Positions 30,240 to 40,054 of a stretch of DNA of 46,519 nt are shown one piece after another. Below the pieces are notes generated by a model. The model had not been told where the DNA came from. It was given only the letters and a program-made list of their open reading frames with translations, and searched no databases. This DNA is from a virus. Position 1 is the first letter of the stretch. Each line of letters begins with the position of its first letter. The stretch covers positions 1 through 46,519 of IMG/VR virus record IMGVR_UViG_3300013102_000800; one strand, written 5' to 3'. A program made the position numbers and the translations under genes.

Positions 30240-31933
30240 ACGTCATCATCAATGCGGTCGACCGGGTAACGGCACCGTTGCGCGGGATCTTCAACAAGGT
30301 TAAGGCTGCCAGTGCTGGCGTCACTGGCGCACTTGACCGTTCCGGGCTTCCGATCTTCGCCAACAGCTTAAAAAATGTCGGTGGCGCAGTCGGCGGGGTG
30401 GGTAACGCAGTCGCCTCTAGCACCAAGAAGCTACTGGGGCTGGGGGCGACGCTTGGCATTACCGGCGCCGCCTTGAACTTGTTTTTTCAAGGCTTCGCTG
30501 ATGCCACTGGCGCGATTGGCGATACTGCTGAACGGACCGGTATCAGTCGTGAGCGGTTCCAGGAACTGAGCTTTGCCGCGAAGTTGACTGGTTCCTCGGC
30601 CGAAACCCTCGGCGGTGCGTTGCAGAAAATGCAGATCAACGTCGGTGCTGCAACGGCGGGTTCGAAGGACCTGAAGGACATGTTTAAAGGCTTGGGCATC
30701 AACATCAAAGATGCCTCTGGCAAGCTGAAAAGCTCTGATGCTTTGTTCGATACCTTCGTGGACCGCATCTCGAAAATCAAAGACCCTTCCCTGCAAGCGC
30801 AGGCGGCAGTGAAGATCTTCGGCAAAAGCGCTACCGAACTTCTGCCGCTGATTCGTGGTGGCGGAGCAGGCCTTAAGGAAATGTCAGATGAGGCCCGTCG
30901 CCTGGGTATCGTTATTTCTGACAGCGCTGTGCGTGAGGGCGAAAACTTCGGCGACACCCTCGACACGATCCACGCCGCTCTCAGTGGTGTCGGCAATACG
31001 ATTGGCAGTGCGCTGGTACCACAGCTGAACAAGCTCGGCAGTCAGCTCATCGAGAACATCGTGAAGTACCGGCCACAGATCGAGGCCTTTGCCACAGCCT
31101 TTGCGAAAAACCTGCCGGGCAATATCGAAAAGATCACCGGGTTTCTTGGCGGCTTGTACGACGGAGTGCAGCCAGTCATCAGGGTTTTCGGGATGCTGGC
31201 GGATACCTTCGGCGGTGCCAATGTGGTGCTTGCCGCCGTTGGCGCTTACATCGGGGGAGGACTTATTGTGAGCCTGTATAGCCTTGGCGTGGCGCTGCAG
31301 GGAGTCGGTGTCGCAATTCTTACAACGCCGGTCGGATGGTTCCTGGCTGCGATTGCTGCCATTGGCGCAGCGGCCTACATCATCTACAAAAACTGGGATG
31401 GCATTGTTCAGTTCTTCGAAGACAAGTGGGCGGGTGTCAAAGCGGCGTTCTCCGACGGAATCATCAATGGGATCTGGAAACTGTGGAAGGAATACAACCC
31501 GGTCACGTTGATGATGGAAGCCTTCAACGGTCTCATCAAATACCTGACCGGATGGGACCTCGGTGCGATCCTTGGTGAAAAAATCGCTGGCGCGGTTGCC
31601 GCTATAAAAAACGGATTACCCGATTGGGCCAAGGAATTGTTGGGGATCGATGGGGCTAGCGTGACCGTTGGGCAGGGCGGCGCGCCGGAGTCCGGCACCG
31701 GGAGCCCTGAAAGCGCTTTGTCCTCACCCGGCACCGCCGCAGCAAATACAGACCTCGGTCGTCGTGCGGCACAGATCGGCAGGGATGCCGCTCAGCAAGT
31801 GTCCCCGCCACCGCAGGCGGTGAGGGTACAGGTCGACCTGAACAATGTACCAGCTGGTTCCAAGGTGAAAACCGAAGGCAGCCAGGGCGCGACCTTCGAC
31901 ACCGATATCGGTTATTCAATGATGGCCCCATAA
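30215..31933 (+). CDS. Tail tape measure protein
   Basis: 572 residues. N-terminal [24 protein letters not shown] is the usual tape measure opening. Helical, with hydrophobic segments (about 60-90 and 345-395) that could form the membrane-crossing channel, and a low-complexity Gly/Ser/Pro C-terminal linker (480-540). At about 0.15 nm per residue the tail would be roughly 85 nm, by the known length rule. Confidence 0.9.
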   Translation: MADKGYSLNVIINAVDRVTAPLRGIFNKVKAASAGVTGALDRSGLPIFANSLKNVGGAVGGVGNAVASSTKKLLGLGATLGITGAALNLFFQGFADATGAIGDTAERTGISRERFQELSFAAKLTGSSAETLGGALQKMQINVGAATAGSKDLKDMFKGLGINIKDASGKLKSSDALFDTFVDRISKIKDPSLQAQAAVKIFGKSATELLPLIRGGGAGLKEMSDEARRLGIVISDSAVREGENFGDTLDTIHAALSGVGNTIGSALVPQLNKLGSQLIENIVKYRPQIEAFATAFAKNLPGNIEKITGFLGGLYDGVQPVIRVFGMLADTFGGANVVLAAVGAYIGGGLIVSLYSLGVALQGVGVAILTTPVGWFLAAIAAIGAAAYIIYKNWDGIVQFFEDKWAGVKAAFSDGIINGIWKLWKEYNPVTLMMEAFNGLIKYLTGWDLGAILGEKIAGAVAAIKNGLPDWAKELLGIDGASVTVGQGGAPESGTGSPESALSSPGTAAANTDLGRRAAQIGRDAAQQVSPPPQAVRVQVDLNNVPAGSKVKTEGSQGATFDTDIGYSMMAP

Positions 31934-31945
31934 CCGGAGCTCCCC

Positions 31946-33238
31946 ATGGCTTGGCGAGACAACTACCGCGCCGCGACCTTTCGCGGCGTGGGCTTTTTTG
32001 TGGCTACGGCAGACAGCAGTCACGGCCGGCGCCAGGCAGTGCATGAAACCGCTCAGCGTGATGTGCCCTACACCGAGGACCTTGGGCGCAAGTCGCGGGA
32101 GTTCGGCATAACCGGCTATTTGCTGGGGAAGGAATACGACGTCGCTCGTGAAGAGTTGATCAAGGCCTGCGAACAGGCGGGCCCTGGCGTTCTCGTTCAC
32201 CCATACCGTGGCGAGCTGACGGTAGTTTGCCGCGGCCTTACTGTCAGCGAGTCTTCGGACGAGGGCGGTAAATGCACCCTCTCGCTGACATTTCTCGAAG
32301 CGGGGGAGGCGTCTTACCCGTCGGCCAAGGTCGACAGCGTCAACGCGATCAGCGAGCAGGCGGGGGAAGTCACCGAAGCCGGCAAGGAAAATTTCCTTTC
32401 TGACTTTCTCACAAAGGGATATCCGTCGTTCGTGGCTGAGGCTGCGACGGAGCAAATCCAAGGGTTGAGCGACTTCCTGAGCTCGCCAGAATTCATCGTC
32501 TCCAGTGACATACAGTCGGTATCCGACTATTACGACAAGGTGAAAAGTATCGGGTCTGAGGCTTTCGCCCTGATCCAGCAGCCCTTTGATTTTGCCAACC
32601 AGGTAGTCGATGCGATCGGCAGTATTCGCTCTGCCTTTGGGAGCAGCGCTTTCGGAATGCTGATCAGCCTGTACGACCAGTACTTTCCAACCGATGACGC
32701 CAGTTCTGGCACCGGCTCCGGCTCCGGCTCCGGCTCCGGCACTGGCTCCAGCACCAAGACGCCGAGTCGTCAGCAGGTAGTGAAAAACACCAGCGCCGTA
32801 GCTGGGCTTGTACGACAGGCTGCAATCGCTCAGGCGGCAGTGGCAGCTGTTGTCACCCAAACGACCGAGGACGTGTCGAACGGCGGCACGAAAACCACGT
32901 CGACGCCGACGAAATACGACAGCTACGAATCGGCCATCGCTGTCCGGACGGAGATCGCTGATCGTCTCGATGAAGAGAGCGAGACGACCAATAGCGATTT
33001 GGTCTATGTCGCGGTGACTGATCTCAGGACCGCCGTCGTTCAGGCCGTGCCTGATCCGGAGCAAGACTTGCCCCGCCTTGCGACGTTCTCGCCAAAACAG
33101 ACGCTCCCGTCCCTGGTCGTTGCTTATCAGCTTTACGGTGATGCCAGCCGCGCCGAAGACATCGTGGCGCGCAATGATCCTCGCCGACCCGGGTTCTTGA
33201 TGGGTGGCCAACAGCTTGAGGTTCTTACAAATGGATGA
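31946..33238 (+). CDS. Mu gpN-like DNA circularisation/baseplate protein
   Basis: 430 residues. MAWRDNYRAATFRGVGFFVATADSSHGRRQAVHETAQRDVPYTEDLGRKSREFGITGYLLG is the N-terminal domain of Mu gpN. In Mu the protein is named for DNA circularisation but belongs to the baseplate hub. A Gly-Ser linker (about 255-268) encoded by a hexanucleotide repeat joins the halves. The start of the gpP gene overlaps its end. Confidence 0.9.
   Translation: MAWRDNYRAATFRGVGFFVATADSSHGRRQAVHETAQRDVPYTEDLGRKSREFGITGYLLGKEYDVAREELIKACEQAGPGVLVHPYRGELTVVCRGLTVSESSDEGGKCTLSLTFLEAGEASYPSAKVDSVNAISEQAGEVTEAGKENFLSDFLTKGYPSFVAEAATEQIQGLSDFLSSPEFIVSSDIQSVSDYYDKVKSIGSEAFALIQQPFDFANQVVDAIGSIRSAFGSSAFGMLISLYDQYFPTDDASSGTGSGSGSGSGTGSSTKTPSRQQVVKNTSAVAGLVRQAAIAQAAVAAVVTQTTEDVSNGGTKTTSTPTKYDSYESAIAVRTEIADRLDEESETTNSDLVYVAVTDLRTAVVQAVPDPEQDLPRLATFSPKQTLPSLVVAYQLYGDASRAEDIVARNDPRRPGFLMGGQQLEVLTNG
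32708..32749 (+). repeat. Hexanucleotide tandem repeat inside gpN gene
   Basis: Seven in-frame six-base units: GGCACC, four perfect GGCTCC, GGCACT, GGCTCC. They encode a Gly-Ser/Gly-Thr linker. Copy number could change by slippage without changing the frame. Confidence 0.9.
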
Positions 33239-34358
33239 CCTTGAACTGCTGGTCAATGGCATGAATTACGCCGGCTGGACCCAGATCGGCGTAACTCGGG
33301 CTGTCGATGCTTCCTCTGGAGCATTCACCGTTTCGCTGACAGAGCGCTGGGAGGGACAGGACGGCTTGGCTGCTCAAGAGGAGCCGTGGCCGATCCTCCC
33401 CGGTGACCGCTGCGAGGTGCGGCTTGGCGGAATCACGATGGTGATTGGCTACGTCGATATCTTTAAGCCCTCGTTCAGCGCGAACGACCACACCATCAAT
33501 ATTCAAGGGCGCGACCGAACGTCGGACCTGATCGATTGCAGCGCGGTCCACACCCCGGACGAGTGGAAGAACATCGACCTTCTGCGCTTTGCCCAGATTC
33601 TGGCGAAGCCGTTCGATGTCGGGGTTTCAGCAGATGTCTCGGTCGGCGAAGCCTTCTCGGTGTGCAAGCTGCAGCAGGGCGAAACGGCTTTCGAAGCGAT
33701 TGAGCGTTACGCGAGGCAGAGGCGGCTGTTACTGATGCCGGACGGTGCGGGGGGGCTGTTGATCACGCGGGCTGGTAATAAGCGGGCATCAGTGGGTCTG
33801 GTTCAGGGTGAAAACATCCTGAGCGCCTCAGGCAGCATTGACCACAGCCAGCGGTTTCGTAACTACCTGGTTAAAGGTCAGGCCGCGTACGACCCGACCA
33901 GCGAAGGCGAAACTGAGGCGCACATCGAAGGCGGAACCAGTGACAGCGGAATCAAACGCTACCGGCCCATGATGATCGTTGCAGAGGCCGGTGGTTCGAA
34001 CGGCAGCGCCCAAGAGCGCGCCATCTGGGAGGCCAACAGCCGGCTGGGCAAGTCGGCCTCCGCGTCCATCACTGTGCAAGGCTGGCGTCAGAGCCCGGAC
34101 GGCCCGCTGTGGGAGCCGGGCATGCTGGTACAAGTTAAGTCGCCCTGGTTGCGCATGGATGGGCAAATGATCATCCGTCAGGCTACCTACGAACGCGGTG
34201 ACGGTGGCACCACCACGAAACTAGACATCGTAAGCCCGCAAGCCTTTTCGCCTGAGCCACCCGATTCGAACAAAGGGACGAAGGGGAAAGCAGGGAAAAA
34301 GGGCGGCCGAAACATTTGGGCGGAAGCCATCGGGAAAGAGGATAAAAAGGATGGGTAA
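33231..34358 (+). CDS. Mu gpP-like baseplate hub protein
   Basis: 375 residues from the ATG at 33231 (GAGG nine bases upstream; overlaps the gpN stop). LELLVNGMNYAGWTQIGVTRAVDASSGAFTVSLTERW and DRTSDLIDCSAVHTPDEWKNIDLLRFAQILAKPF are conserved in gpP/gpD-type hub proteins that form the trimeric centre of the baseplate. A Lys-rich tail ends the protein. Confidence 0.9.
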   Translation: MDDLELLVNGMNYAGWTQIGVTRAVDASSGAFTVSLTERWEGQDGLAAQEEPWPILPGDRCEVRLGGITMVIGYVDIFKPSFSANDHTINIQGRDRTSDLIDCSAVHTPDEWKNIDLLRFAQILAKPFDVGVSADVSVGEAFSVCKLQQGETAFEAIERYARQRRLLLMPDGAGGLLITRAGNKRASVGLVQGENILSASGSIDHSQRFRNYLVKGQAAYDPTSEGETEAHIEGGTSDSGIKRYRPMMIVAEAGGSNGSAQERAIWEANSRLGKSASASITVQGWRQSPDGPLWEPGMLVQVKSPWLRMDGQMIIRQATYERGDGGTTTKLDIVSPQAFSPEPPDSNKGTKGKAGKKGGRNIWAEAIGKEDKKDG

Positions 34359-34869
34359 CCCAATTCGCGATCTCGGCAACCGCGTGATGATGATGTTCGG
34401 CCGGGGAGTTCTACGCGGCGTCAATGATGCGAACGGTCGCCAGCAGTTGCAGGTTGAGCTGTTGAAGGGCGAGCTTCGCGATGGTGTTGAGCGCATGCAG
34501 AACTACGGCTTCACCAGTCATCCACTGGGCGGCGACGTGGCGGTGGCCTTCATTGGCGGGAACCGTGAGCAGGGCATCGTGCTTGTTGTCGACGACCGGC
34601 GGTACCGGATCAGTCTTGAAGCTGGCGAGGTCGCCATGTACGACGACCTGGGCAACAAGGTTGAATTGCTGCGCGACATGGTGAAGGTCACGGCGGTTCA
34701 GCATGTCGAAGTGGTGGCGCCGACAATCAAGTTGATCGGCGACCTTGAACTGGTCGGCAACATGAAAATCCTGGGGGATATCGATTCCACAGGAACGATC
34801 ACGAACAACGGCAAACACGTCGACAGCACCCATACACATGCCAGTGGCGGCGCAGGAGTACCTAACTGA
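34351..34869 (+). CDS. Baseplate spike protein (Mu gp45/V-like)
   Basis: 172 residues. An OB-fold (about 20-90, QLQVELLKGELRDGVERMQNYGFTSHPLGGDVAVAFIGGNREQGIVLVV) is followed by a beta-helix spike (110-155) and HTHASGG, the His-x-His iron-binding tip motif typical of gpV/gp45 spikes that pierce the outer membrane. Confidence 0.9.
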   Translation: MGNPIRDLGNRVMMMFGRGVLRGVNDANGRQQLQVELLKGELRDGVERMQNYGFTSHPLGGDVAVAFIGGNREQGIVLVVDDRRYRISLEAGEVAMYDDLGNKVELLRDMVKVTAVQHVEVVAPTIKLIGDLELVGNMKILGDIDSTGTITNNGKHVDSTHTHASGGAGVPN

Positions 34870-35336
34870 TGGCCGATGCTGCGATGGTAATGACCGAATT
34901 CGGCGGCGACCTGGTGCTGTTTGGATTCGACCTAGATCGTGATGACGGACTGGAAACGTCCGTGATCATCAGTTTGTTCACCGACCGGCGCGCCAGTGCC
35001 GAACAGATTCCGCCTGAATACCCTCAGGATGATCTTCGCGGGTATTGGGGCGACATCACCAATGCTTCAGCAACTGATCAGACCGGTTCGCTGCTCTGGC
35101 TGCTGAGCCGTGAAAAGGAACTGCCGCAAACACTCAGCCGCGCAGAGCAGTATTGCCGCGATGCGCTGGCCTGGATGATTGACGACGTGGTGGCCACGAA
35201 GATCGAGGTGAGCGCGTCGTATTACTCCCGAGGCTGGATGCTGCTGGTGATCGACATCCACCGACCCACCGGCCCGGCTGTCCGCTACCAATATAACTAT
35301 GAATGGTCGGCTCAGGCCGGCAAGAGGGTTGCCTGA
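34869..35336 (+). CDS. Baseplate protein Mu gp46-like
   Basis: 155 residues. DGLETSVIISLFTDRRASAEQIPPEYPQDDLRGYWGD is the gp46 family signature, a W/gp25-like wedge component. One-base overlaps with both neighbours (spike and J-like gene). Confidence 0.9.
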   Translation: MADAAMVMTEFGGDLVLFGFDLDRDDGLETSVIISLFTDRRASAEQIPPEYPQDDLRGYWGDITNASATDQTGSLLWLLSREKELPQTLSRAEQYCRDALAWMIDDVVATKIEVSASYYSRGWMLLVIDIHRPTGPAVRYQYNYEWSAQAGKRVA

Positions 35337-36394
35337 TGCCATTTGCTCGACCCACGTTACCGGAACTAATTGACCGGGTTACCACCGATATCAGCGGCCG
35401 CGTGACAGGCGTCCAAAGCGCGGTGCTTCGCCGATCGCTGCTCGGGATTTTGGCTAGATCTGAAGCTGGTGCCGTGCACATGCTGTACGGATTTCTCGAA
35501 TGGGCCGCGAAGCAGGCGATCATCGATACCGCCGAGAAGGAATATCTTGAGCGGTGGGCGGCGATCTGGAAGGTTTTCCGCAAGGCCGCAGATTTTTCCA
35601 CGGGGAACGTCACGCTTTCCGGTGCGGTGGACCGGCCGGTACCGGCCGGAACAATTCTCCAGCGGCAAGATGGGGTGCAATACCGCGTGCTGACCGATGC
35701 CATTTTCACTGGAAGCACGCTTCAGGTCACTGTCGTTGCGGTAGAGGCTGGAGTCTCTGGCGACACGCCGATCAACACGCCGCTCTTCTTGCTCTCGCCG
35801 ATTGCGGGTGTCCAATCGACGGCGGCGGCAGCGACAGACATTGACGGTGGGTTAGACGTCGAGACAGATGAACGGTTGCTTAGCCGGCTACTAAAGCGGA
35901 TCAGGCAGCCTCCGCACGGTGGCGCAGAGTTTGATTATGAGGGTTGGGCTCTTGAGGTTCCGGGCGTTACTCGGGTCTGGGTCTATCCACTTCAAATGGG
36001 GGCCGGCACAGTAACCGTTCTGTTCGTCTGCGATGGTGAAGCCAACATTATTCCAACGCCCGCGAAGGTTGCCGAGGTGCAGGCCTACATTGATGCGCGT
36101 CGGCCAGTGACTGCCGAGGTGTTTGCTGCTGCCCCGATCGCCGATCAACTGAATATGACCGTGCAGCTTTCTCCAAATACGGCTGCAGTTCAAGCGGCTG
36201 TTCGAGCAGAGATTGACGATCTAATCGTGCGCGATGCCAAACCGGGTGGTACGACGCTGATCAGCCGATTGCGTGAGGCAGTATCGCTGGCGGCGGGCGA
36301 ATCAAACAACGCCATCACTTCTCCTAATGCCGATGTGGTTCATGCCACAGGGCATATAGCGGTTCCTGGAACAATCATCTTCTCCAGCTTTTAG
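35336..36394 (+). CDS. Baseplate J-like protein (Mu gp47)
   Basis: 352 residues from the ATG sharing a base with the previous stop. TLPELIDRVTTDISGRV, GFLEWAAKQAIIDTAEKEYLERWAAIWKVFRKAADFSTGNVTLSG and GDTPINTPL belong to the BaseplateJ family. It forms the wedge arms that link sheath contraction to fibres. Confidence 0.9.
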   Translation: MPFARPTLPELIDRVTTDISGRVTGVQSAVLRRSLLGILARSEAGAVHMLYGFLEWAAKQAIIDTAEKEYLERWAAIWKVFRKAADFSTGNVTLSGAVDRPVPAGTILQRQDGVQYRVLTDAIFTGSTLQVTVVAVEAGVSGDTPINTPLFLLSPIAGVQSTAAAATDIDGGLDVETDERLLSRLLKRIRQPPHGGAEFDYEGWALEVPGVTRVWVYPLQMGAGTVTVLFVCDGEANIIPTPAKVAEVQAYIDARRPVTAEVFAAAPIADQLNMTVQLSPNTAAVQAAVRAEIDDLIVRDAKPGGTTLISRLREAVSLAAGESNNAITSPNADVVHATGHIAVPGTIIFSSF

Positions 36395-36402
36395 GAGGCG
36401 TA

Positions 36403-36993
36403 ATGCCGACAGCTGCCGACTACCTGGAGCAGCTGAAAACGCTGCTGCCTCCCGGTCAAGCATTCCCAAGGGAGGCCGGTACCACACTGCACAGCCTGCT
36501 CAACGGCATGGCTATAGAACTGGCCCGCGTAGATGGGCGAGGCGAGGCGCTGCCTGTCGAGGCCAACCCCGCCAGCACAAACGAATTGCTCACTGATTGG
36601 GAGCGCGTGGCGGGACTACCAGATAAATGCTCGGGTGTACTGGAGCAAACGCTCCAAGGCCGTAAAAACGCACTACTTACGAAGCTCGCCAGTACCGGCG
36701 GCCAGTCTCCCGGCTATTTCATCGATCTGGCCGCATCGCTCGGCTATGACGTAACCATCGAGGAGTTTCGTCCGTTTCGCGCTGGTATGTCCCGTGCTGG
36801 AGATTCGCTTACCAATGGTCCGTGGGCTTTCACCTGGTTGATCCGGGCGCCAGAGGCAAGCGTCACAGAGTTTCGAGCTGGGCGATCAGCTGCGGGTGAG
36901 CGGCTGCGAACGTGGGGTAACGACACCCTTGAATGCAAAATAAATCAATTGAAGCCAGCGCACACGATCGCGCTCTTCGCCTACGGAGATTGA
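36403..36993 (+). CDS. Mu gp48/DUF2313 tail protein
   Basis: 196 residues. ADYLEQLKTLLPPGQAFPREAGTTLHSLLNGMAIELARVDGRGEALPVEANPASTNELLTDWERVAGLPDKC is characteristic of DUF2313 (YmfQ), which completes the wedge and holds the fibre. AGGAGG six bases upstream of the ATG. Confidence 0.9.
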   Translation: MPTAADYLEQLKTLLPPGQAFPREAGTTLHSLLNGMAIELARVDGRGEALPVEANPASTNELLTDWERVAGLPDKCSGVLEQTLQGRKNALLTKLASTGGQSPGYFIDLAASLGYDVTIEEFRPFRAGMSRAGDSLTNGPWAFTWLIRAPEASVTEFRAGRSAAGERLRTWGNDTLECKINQLKPAHTIALFAYGD

Positions 36994-36996
36994 CCC

Positions 36997-37947
36997 ATGC
37001 ACAGAATTGACGGGGCCGGAGCCACGGTAGACAACAAGTTCACTGACGGGGATCCAGTCGGCGGAGTCCAAGCGACTGTTGTAACCGCGGCCTGGCTCAA
37101 TGATTTTCAGGAAAACATCATGGCAGTTCTCGCGGCCGCTGGTGTATCGCCTACGAAGGGGCGCGCCGCAGATCTTCTGGATGCGATCAGGACCTACTCC
37201 GGGGGCGGCATTGTTGGTGGCGCACGTAACGCCAAGATGTCGATTGCCGCTGCGAGCGCTACAGCCACATTCACTGCTGACGAGTTGATCGTAGAGACGG
37301 CCTTGGCCGGTAAAACTTATCGCCTTAGCAACGTCAACAAAACCATCAATCTGGCTACAACCGGCGTTGGCGGCATGGATGTCGGTACTGCGCCGGTAAG
37401 TGGTGCGGTCGGGGTGTACGTGATTTACAACCCTGACCTCCCACTATCATCGACAAACCCGGCACTTATTGCGCAGAACGCATCGTCAGCGCGTGTGCCC
37501 GAGGTGCACGGGGCCGTTAACATGCCTGCGGGGTATACCGCGTCGGCGCTAGTAGCTGTTTTACAAACAAACGCGTCTTCTCAGTTCCCGATATTGTTCA
37601 TGGAAGACCGGCACGTAACTATTGTTCCGACCCAAATCCTGAACACGACCACCGCGGCGGCGTCGTTCACTTCGCTGACTATGGCGTCGGTTCCCTATAA
37701 CGCCATTTCCGTAGACATAACTTGGCAGATGACCTCGGGCGGTTCTTCAACGCTGAACTTTGCAACAGCGGCGTCGGCAGCATCTCTAAACGCGATTGGC
37801 CCGAATATGAGCTTGACGTCCGCCGCGCTTACCGGTTCCGGCGGGTACGCAACACAACCGCTTGTCACCCCTAAAACCACGTACTACACATTCGCAGCTG
37901 CGGGCGGCGCTACGCTGGCGGTATATAACATTGGCTATCGGTTCTGA
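36997..37947 (+). CDS. Tail fibre protein
   Basis: 316 residues. The N-terminus (HRIDGAGATVDNKFTDGDPVGGVQATVVTAAWLNDFQENIMAVLAAAG) is the conserved fibre anchor domain found after gp48. The distal part is Thr/Ala-rich and beta-structured (about 75-316), the receptor-binding portion, and should vary most between relatives. Confidence 0.85.
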   Translation: MHRIDGAGATVDNKFTDGDPVGGVQATVVTAAWLNDFQENIMAVLAAAGVSPTKGRAADLLDAIRTYSGGGIVGGARNAKMSIAAASATATFTADELIVETALAGKTYRLSNVNKTINLATTGVGGMDVGTAPVSGAVGVYVIYNPDLPLSSTNPALIAQNASSARVPEVHGAVNMPAGYTASALVAVLQTNASSQFPILFMEDRHVTIVPTQILNTTTAAASFTSLTMASVPYNAISVDITWQMTSGGSSTLNFATAASAASLNAIGPNMSLTSAALTGSGGYATQPLVTPKTTYYTFAAAGGATLAVYNIGYRF

Positions 37948-37959
37948 GGAGGGTTTGCT

Positions 37960-38202
37960 ATGTCACAACACTACGTGCGGTTTCTTGAAGTTGAAGAACT
38001 GACCATTGGGGCAATATACGACGGTCCTCAAGATCCTGACTTTGTCCCGTTTCAGGGTGTTGTTGAAGACGACGATCCGCGCTATCTCTCGTTTCTTCTA
38101 CTCACCAATCCACCACCTGCCGAAGTAGAGGTCATAAGCCCAGTGGACAAGCTTAAAGCATTCTTAGAGGCAAATCCTGATGTTGCCGCTATCCTGAAGT
38201 GA
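37960..38202 (+). CDS. Putative fibre assembly partner
   Basis: 80 residues, acidic, RFLEVEELTIGAIYDGPQDPDFVPFQGVVEDDDPRYLSFLL, ending in a short helix (DKLKAFLEANPDVAAILK). Its place after the fibre gene suggests a chaperone or attached subunit. GAGG nine bases upstream of the ATG. No family recognised. Confidence 0.6.
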   Translation: MSQHYVRFLEVEELTIGAIYDGPQDPDFVPFQGVVEDDDPRYLSFLLLTNPPPAEVEVISPVDKLKAFLEANPDVAAILK

Positions 38203-38218
38203 CCGATCCGCAGAACAG

Positions 38219-38239
38219 GCCGCATTGAGCGGCTTTTTT
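38219..38239 (+). terminator. Terminator after tail module
   Basis: Stem GCCGC/GCGGC (38219-38223 with 38229-38233), five-base loop, then six T. First of two terminators ending the tail transcript. Confidence 0.7.
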
Positions 38240-38250
38240 CCGGCAAGAGA

Positions 38251-38281
38251 AAAAGACCCGCTATTTGGCGGGTCATTTTTT
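38251..38281. terminator. Bidirectional terminator between tail and acyltransferase
   Basis: Stem GACCCGC/GCGGGTC (38255-38261 with 38268-38274), A-run before and T-run after, so it can end both the tail transcript and the convergent acyltransferase transcript. Confidence 0.75.
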
Positions 38282-38306
38282 TTATAGAAGTGTATGTAAT
38301 AAAGTG

Positions 38307-39377
38307 TTAAGCGATGGCGGCGCTATTTGTTTTTGGGTGGTATTTATTCATGAGGATCTTTCCGACTGCTAATCCAAGTTTTTCCACCGTATTGTGTAGC
38401 GCATAGCAAATAAGGAACAATACAAGCGCAATAAGTAATTTCGAGTATATGTTGCTCAATCCCAGACTGTTCACGGGTTTTTCGATGTACTGCCATATCC
38501 AATTATGGAATAGATAAACAGAATAGGTCAGGTCCGATACCACCCTGATGACAAACCCATCTTTAAGCCTTGGCGCATAGTGTAATGCGCCTAGGAACAA
38601 GGCGAGTGCGAAGACTGCATAATTGCTCTCTTTCCAGCTTGGCTGGAATTCTGAGATTTTAATCAGGAACATCAAAAGCAGTATCGAGCCTACTGAAATG
38701 CACATGGCTCTGCTGGCTAAGGCTTGCTGGCTTAAATAGATCAAGGCACCGATGAATAGGAAAAGAGAGTAGGCATTCACATAGGCCGCGTTCCAGTGGC
38801 CAACCCCAGGGAATGTAGGCGCTATGTACAGCGCGATGCTCACGACCAGATAAGCTAATGGCAATAGCTTCTGGTTTGCGAACAATCCAGCACTCTTAAA
38901 AATAGCCATAAGAACATAAAATAATATTTCGATACGAAGTGTCCAGTCCACCCCACTCAGTGCGTTTGGAATCTCAAAAAAGTCGCCAATCAGCAATAGT
39001 TTGGGTGCCATTATTGAAATCGGAGGTACTGGGATGCCATTGAAATACCAAGCCATAAATGTTTCGCAAAGAATTGCGAATATATAGAGCGGATAAATTC
39101 TAAATATCCGCTTTATGATAAAGGCAGTGGTAGTCTCTTTTTGCAAGACGTGTGAAATTATGTAGCCTGATGTAATGAAGAAAACGACTACACCAGCAGC
39201 TCCAGTGCATAGAGGTACTAGCGCCTCAAATAAATATCTAATAGTTATGTGAAAGCTTTGGTTGTTTGCGGCGGCGGTTAATTCGCCTAAAAACTTGTGG
39301 CCAATTAGTACGCTGACAAATGCGAAAACTCGCATGTAATCAAGAAAAATCAAGCGCCCACCATTATTAGGTGACAT
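38307..39377 (-). CDS. Membrane acyltransferase, lysogenic conversion candidate
   Basis: 356 residues with about ten transmembrane helices and the acyltransferase-3 opening FLDYMRVFAFVSVLIGHKF, in which Arg and His are the conserved catalytic-site residues. Members acetylate surface polysaccharides; phage copies change the O-antigen so other phages cannot adsorb. It is antisense to the late genes, clearly AT-richer than the phage backbone and bounded by terminators, all signs of a recently acquired accessory gene. AGGA six bases before the ATG. Confidence 0.85.
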   Translation of the reverse strand: MSPNNGGRLIFLDYMRVFAFVSVLIGHKFLGELTAAANNQSFHITIRYLFEALVPLCTGAAGVVVFFITSGYIISHVLQKETTTAFIIKRIFRIYPLYIFAILCETFMAWYFNGIPVPPISIMAPKLLLIGDFFEIPNALSGVDWTLRIEILFYVLMAIFKSAGLFANQKLLPLAYLVVSIALYIAPTFPGVGHWNAAYVNAYSLFLFIGALIYLSQQALASRAMCISVGSILLLMFLIKISEFQPSWKESNYAVFALALFLGALHYAPRLKDGFVIRVVSDLTYSVYLFHNWIWQYIEKPVNSLGLSNIYSKLLIALVLFLICYALHNTVEKLGLAVGKILMNKYHPKTNSAAIA

Positions 39378-39520
39378 GGAGTTTCCTTTTTAATTTTCTG
39401 AGGATTGTAAATCAGAGCCGTATTTTTCGCTGCATTCTACGCAATACGATACACGAACTCACGGAAAATCCTGCTATCTGCCATTTGTTCCTACAAGGCT
39501 CTGCATTACCGGAGAAAAAT

Positions 39521-40054
39521 ATGCCTATCACCGCGCAGCAACTGCTGCAGATACTCCCGAAAGCCGGCGCAAAAGCCGGCGTTTTTGCACCTGTCCTCAA
39601 TACAGCCATGCAGCGCTACCAGATCGTCGGTATCAAGCGCGAGGCCGCGTTCATTGCCCAGATTGGACATGAGTCGGGGCAGTTGGTCTACGTCCGAGAA
39701 ATTTGGGGGCCGACCGCTGCTCAGGCCAGGTACGAGGGCAGGGTTGATCTCGGCAATACCGCTCCGGGCGACGGCTTAAAGTTCCGGGGCAGGGGGCTGA
39801 TCCAGATCACTGGCCGGGCGAACTATGCAGCGTGCGGCGAAGCGCTGGGGTTGGACCTGGTCAAGCAACCTGAATTACTGGAGTTGCCGCAGTACGCCTG
39901 TATGTCTGCAGCCTGGTTCTGGGCGACCAAGGGGCTGAATACGCTCGCTGATGCCGGAGATTTCGACAGGATCACCCGCCGCATCAATGGCGGCCTCAAT
40001 GGTCTCGCGGATCGGCTGAGTCTTTGGGCGAAGGCACGGGAGGTGCTGGCATGA
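39521..40054 (+). CDS. Endolysin, glycoside hydrolase family 19
   Basis: 177 residues. AAFIAQIGHESGQLVYVREIW carries the first catalytic Glu (51), and GLKFRGRGLIQITGRANYAACGEALGLDLV is the family 19 chitinase/muramidase substrate cleft. It cuts peptidoglycan at lysis. No signal peptide is seen, so it needs a holin (18695). GGAG six bases before the ATG at 39521 makes the longer frame unnecessary. Overlaps the next gene by four bases. Confidence 0.9.
   Translation: MPITAQQLLQILPKAGAKAGVFAPVLNTAMQRYQIVGIKREAAFIAQIGHESGQLVYVREIWGPTAAQARYEGRVDLGNTAPGDGLKFRGRGLIQITGRANYAACGEALGLDLVKQPELLELPQYACMSAAWFWATKGLNTLADAGDFDRITRRINGGLNGLADRLSLWAKAREVLA

Noticed and set aside
31916-33262. 448-codon minus-strand frame opposite the gpN-like gene
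   Set aside because: It is the antisense shadow of a clear Mu gpN homologue in high-GC DNA; its translation has no recognisable domain and it runs against the late operon.
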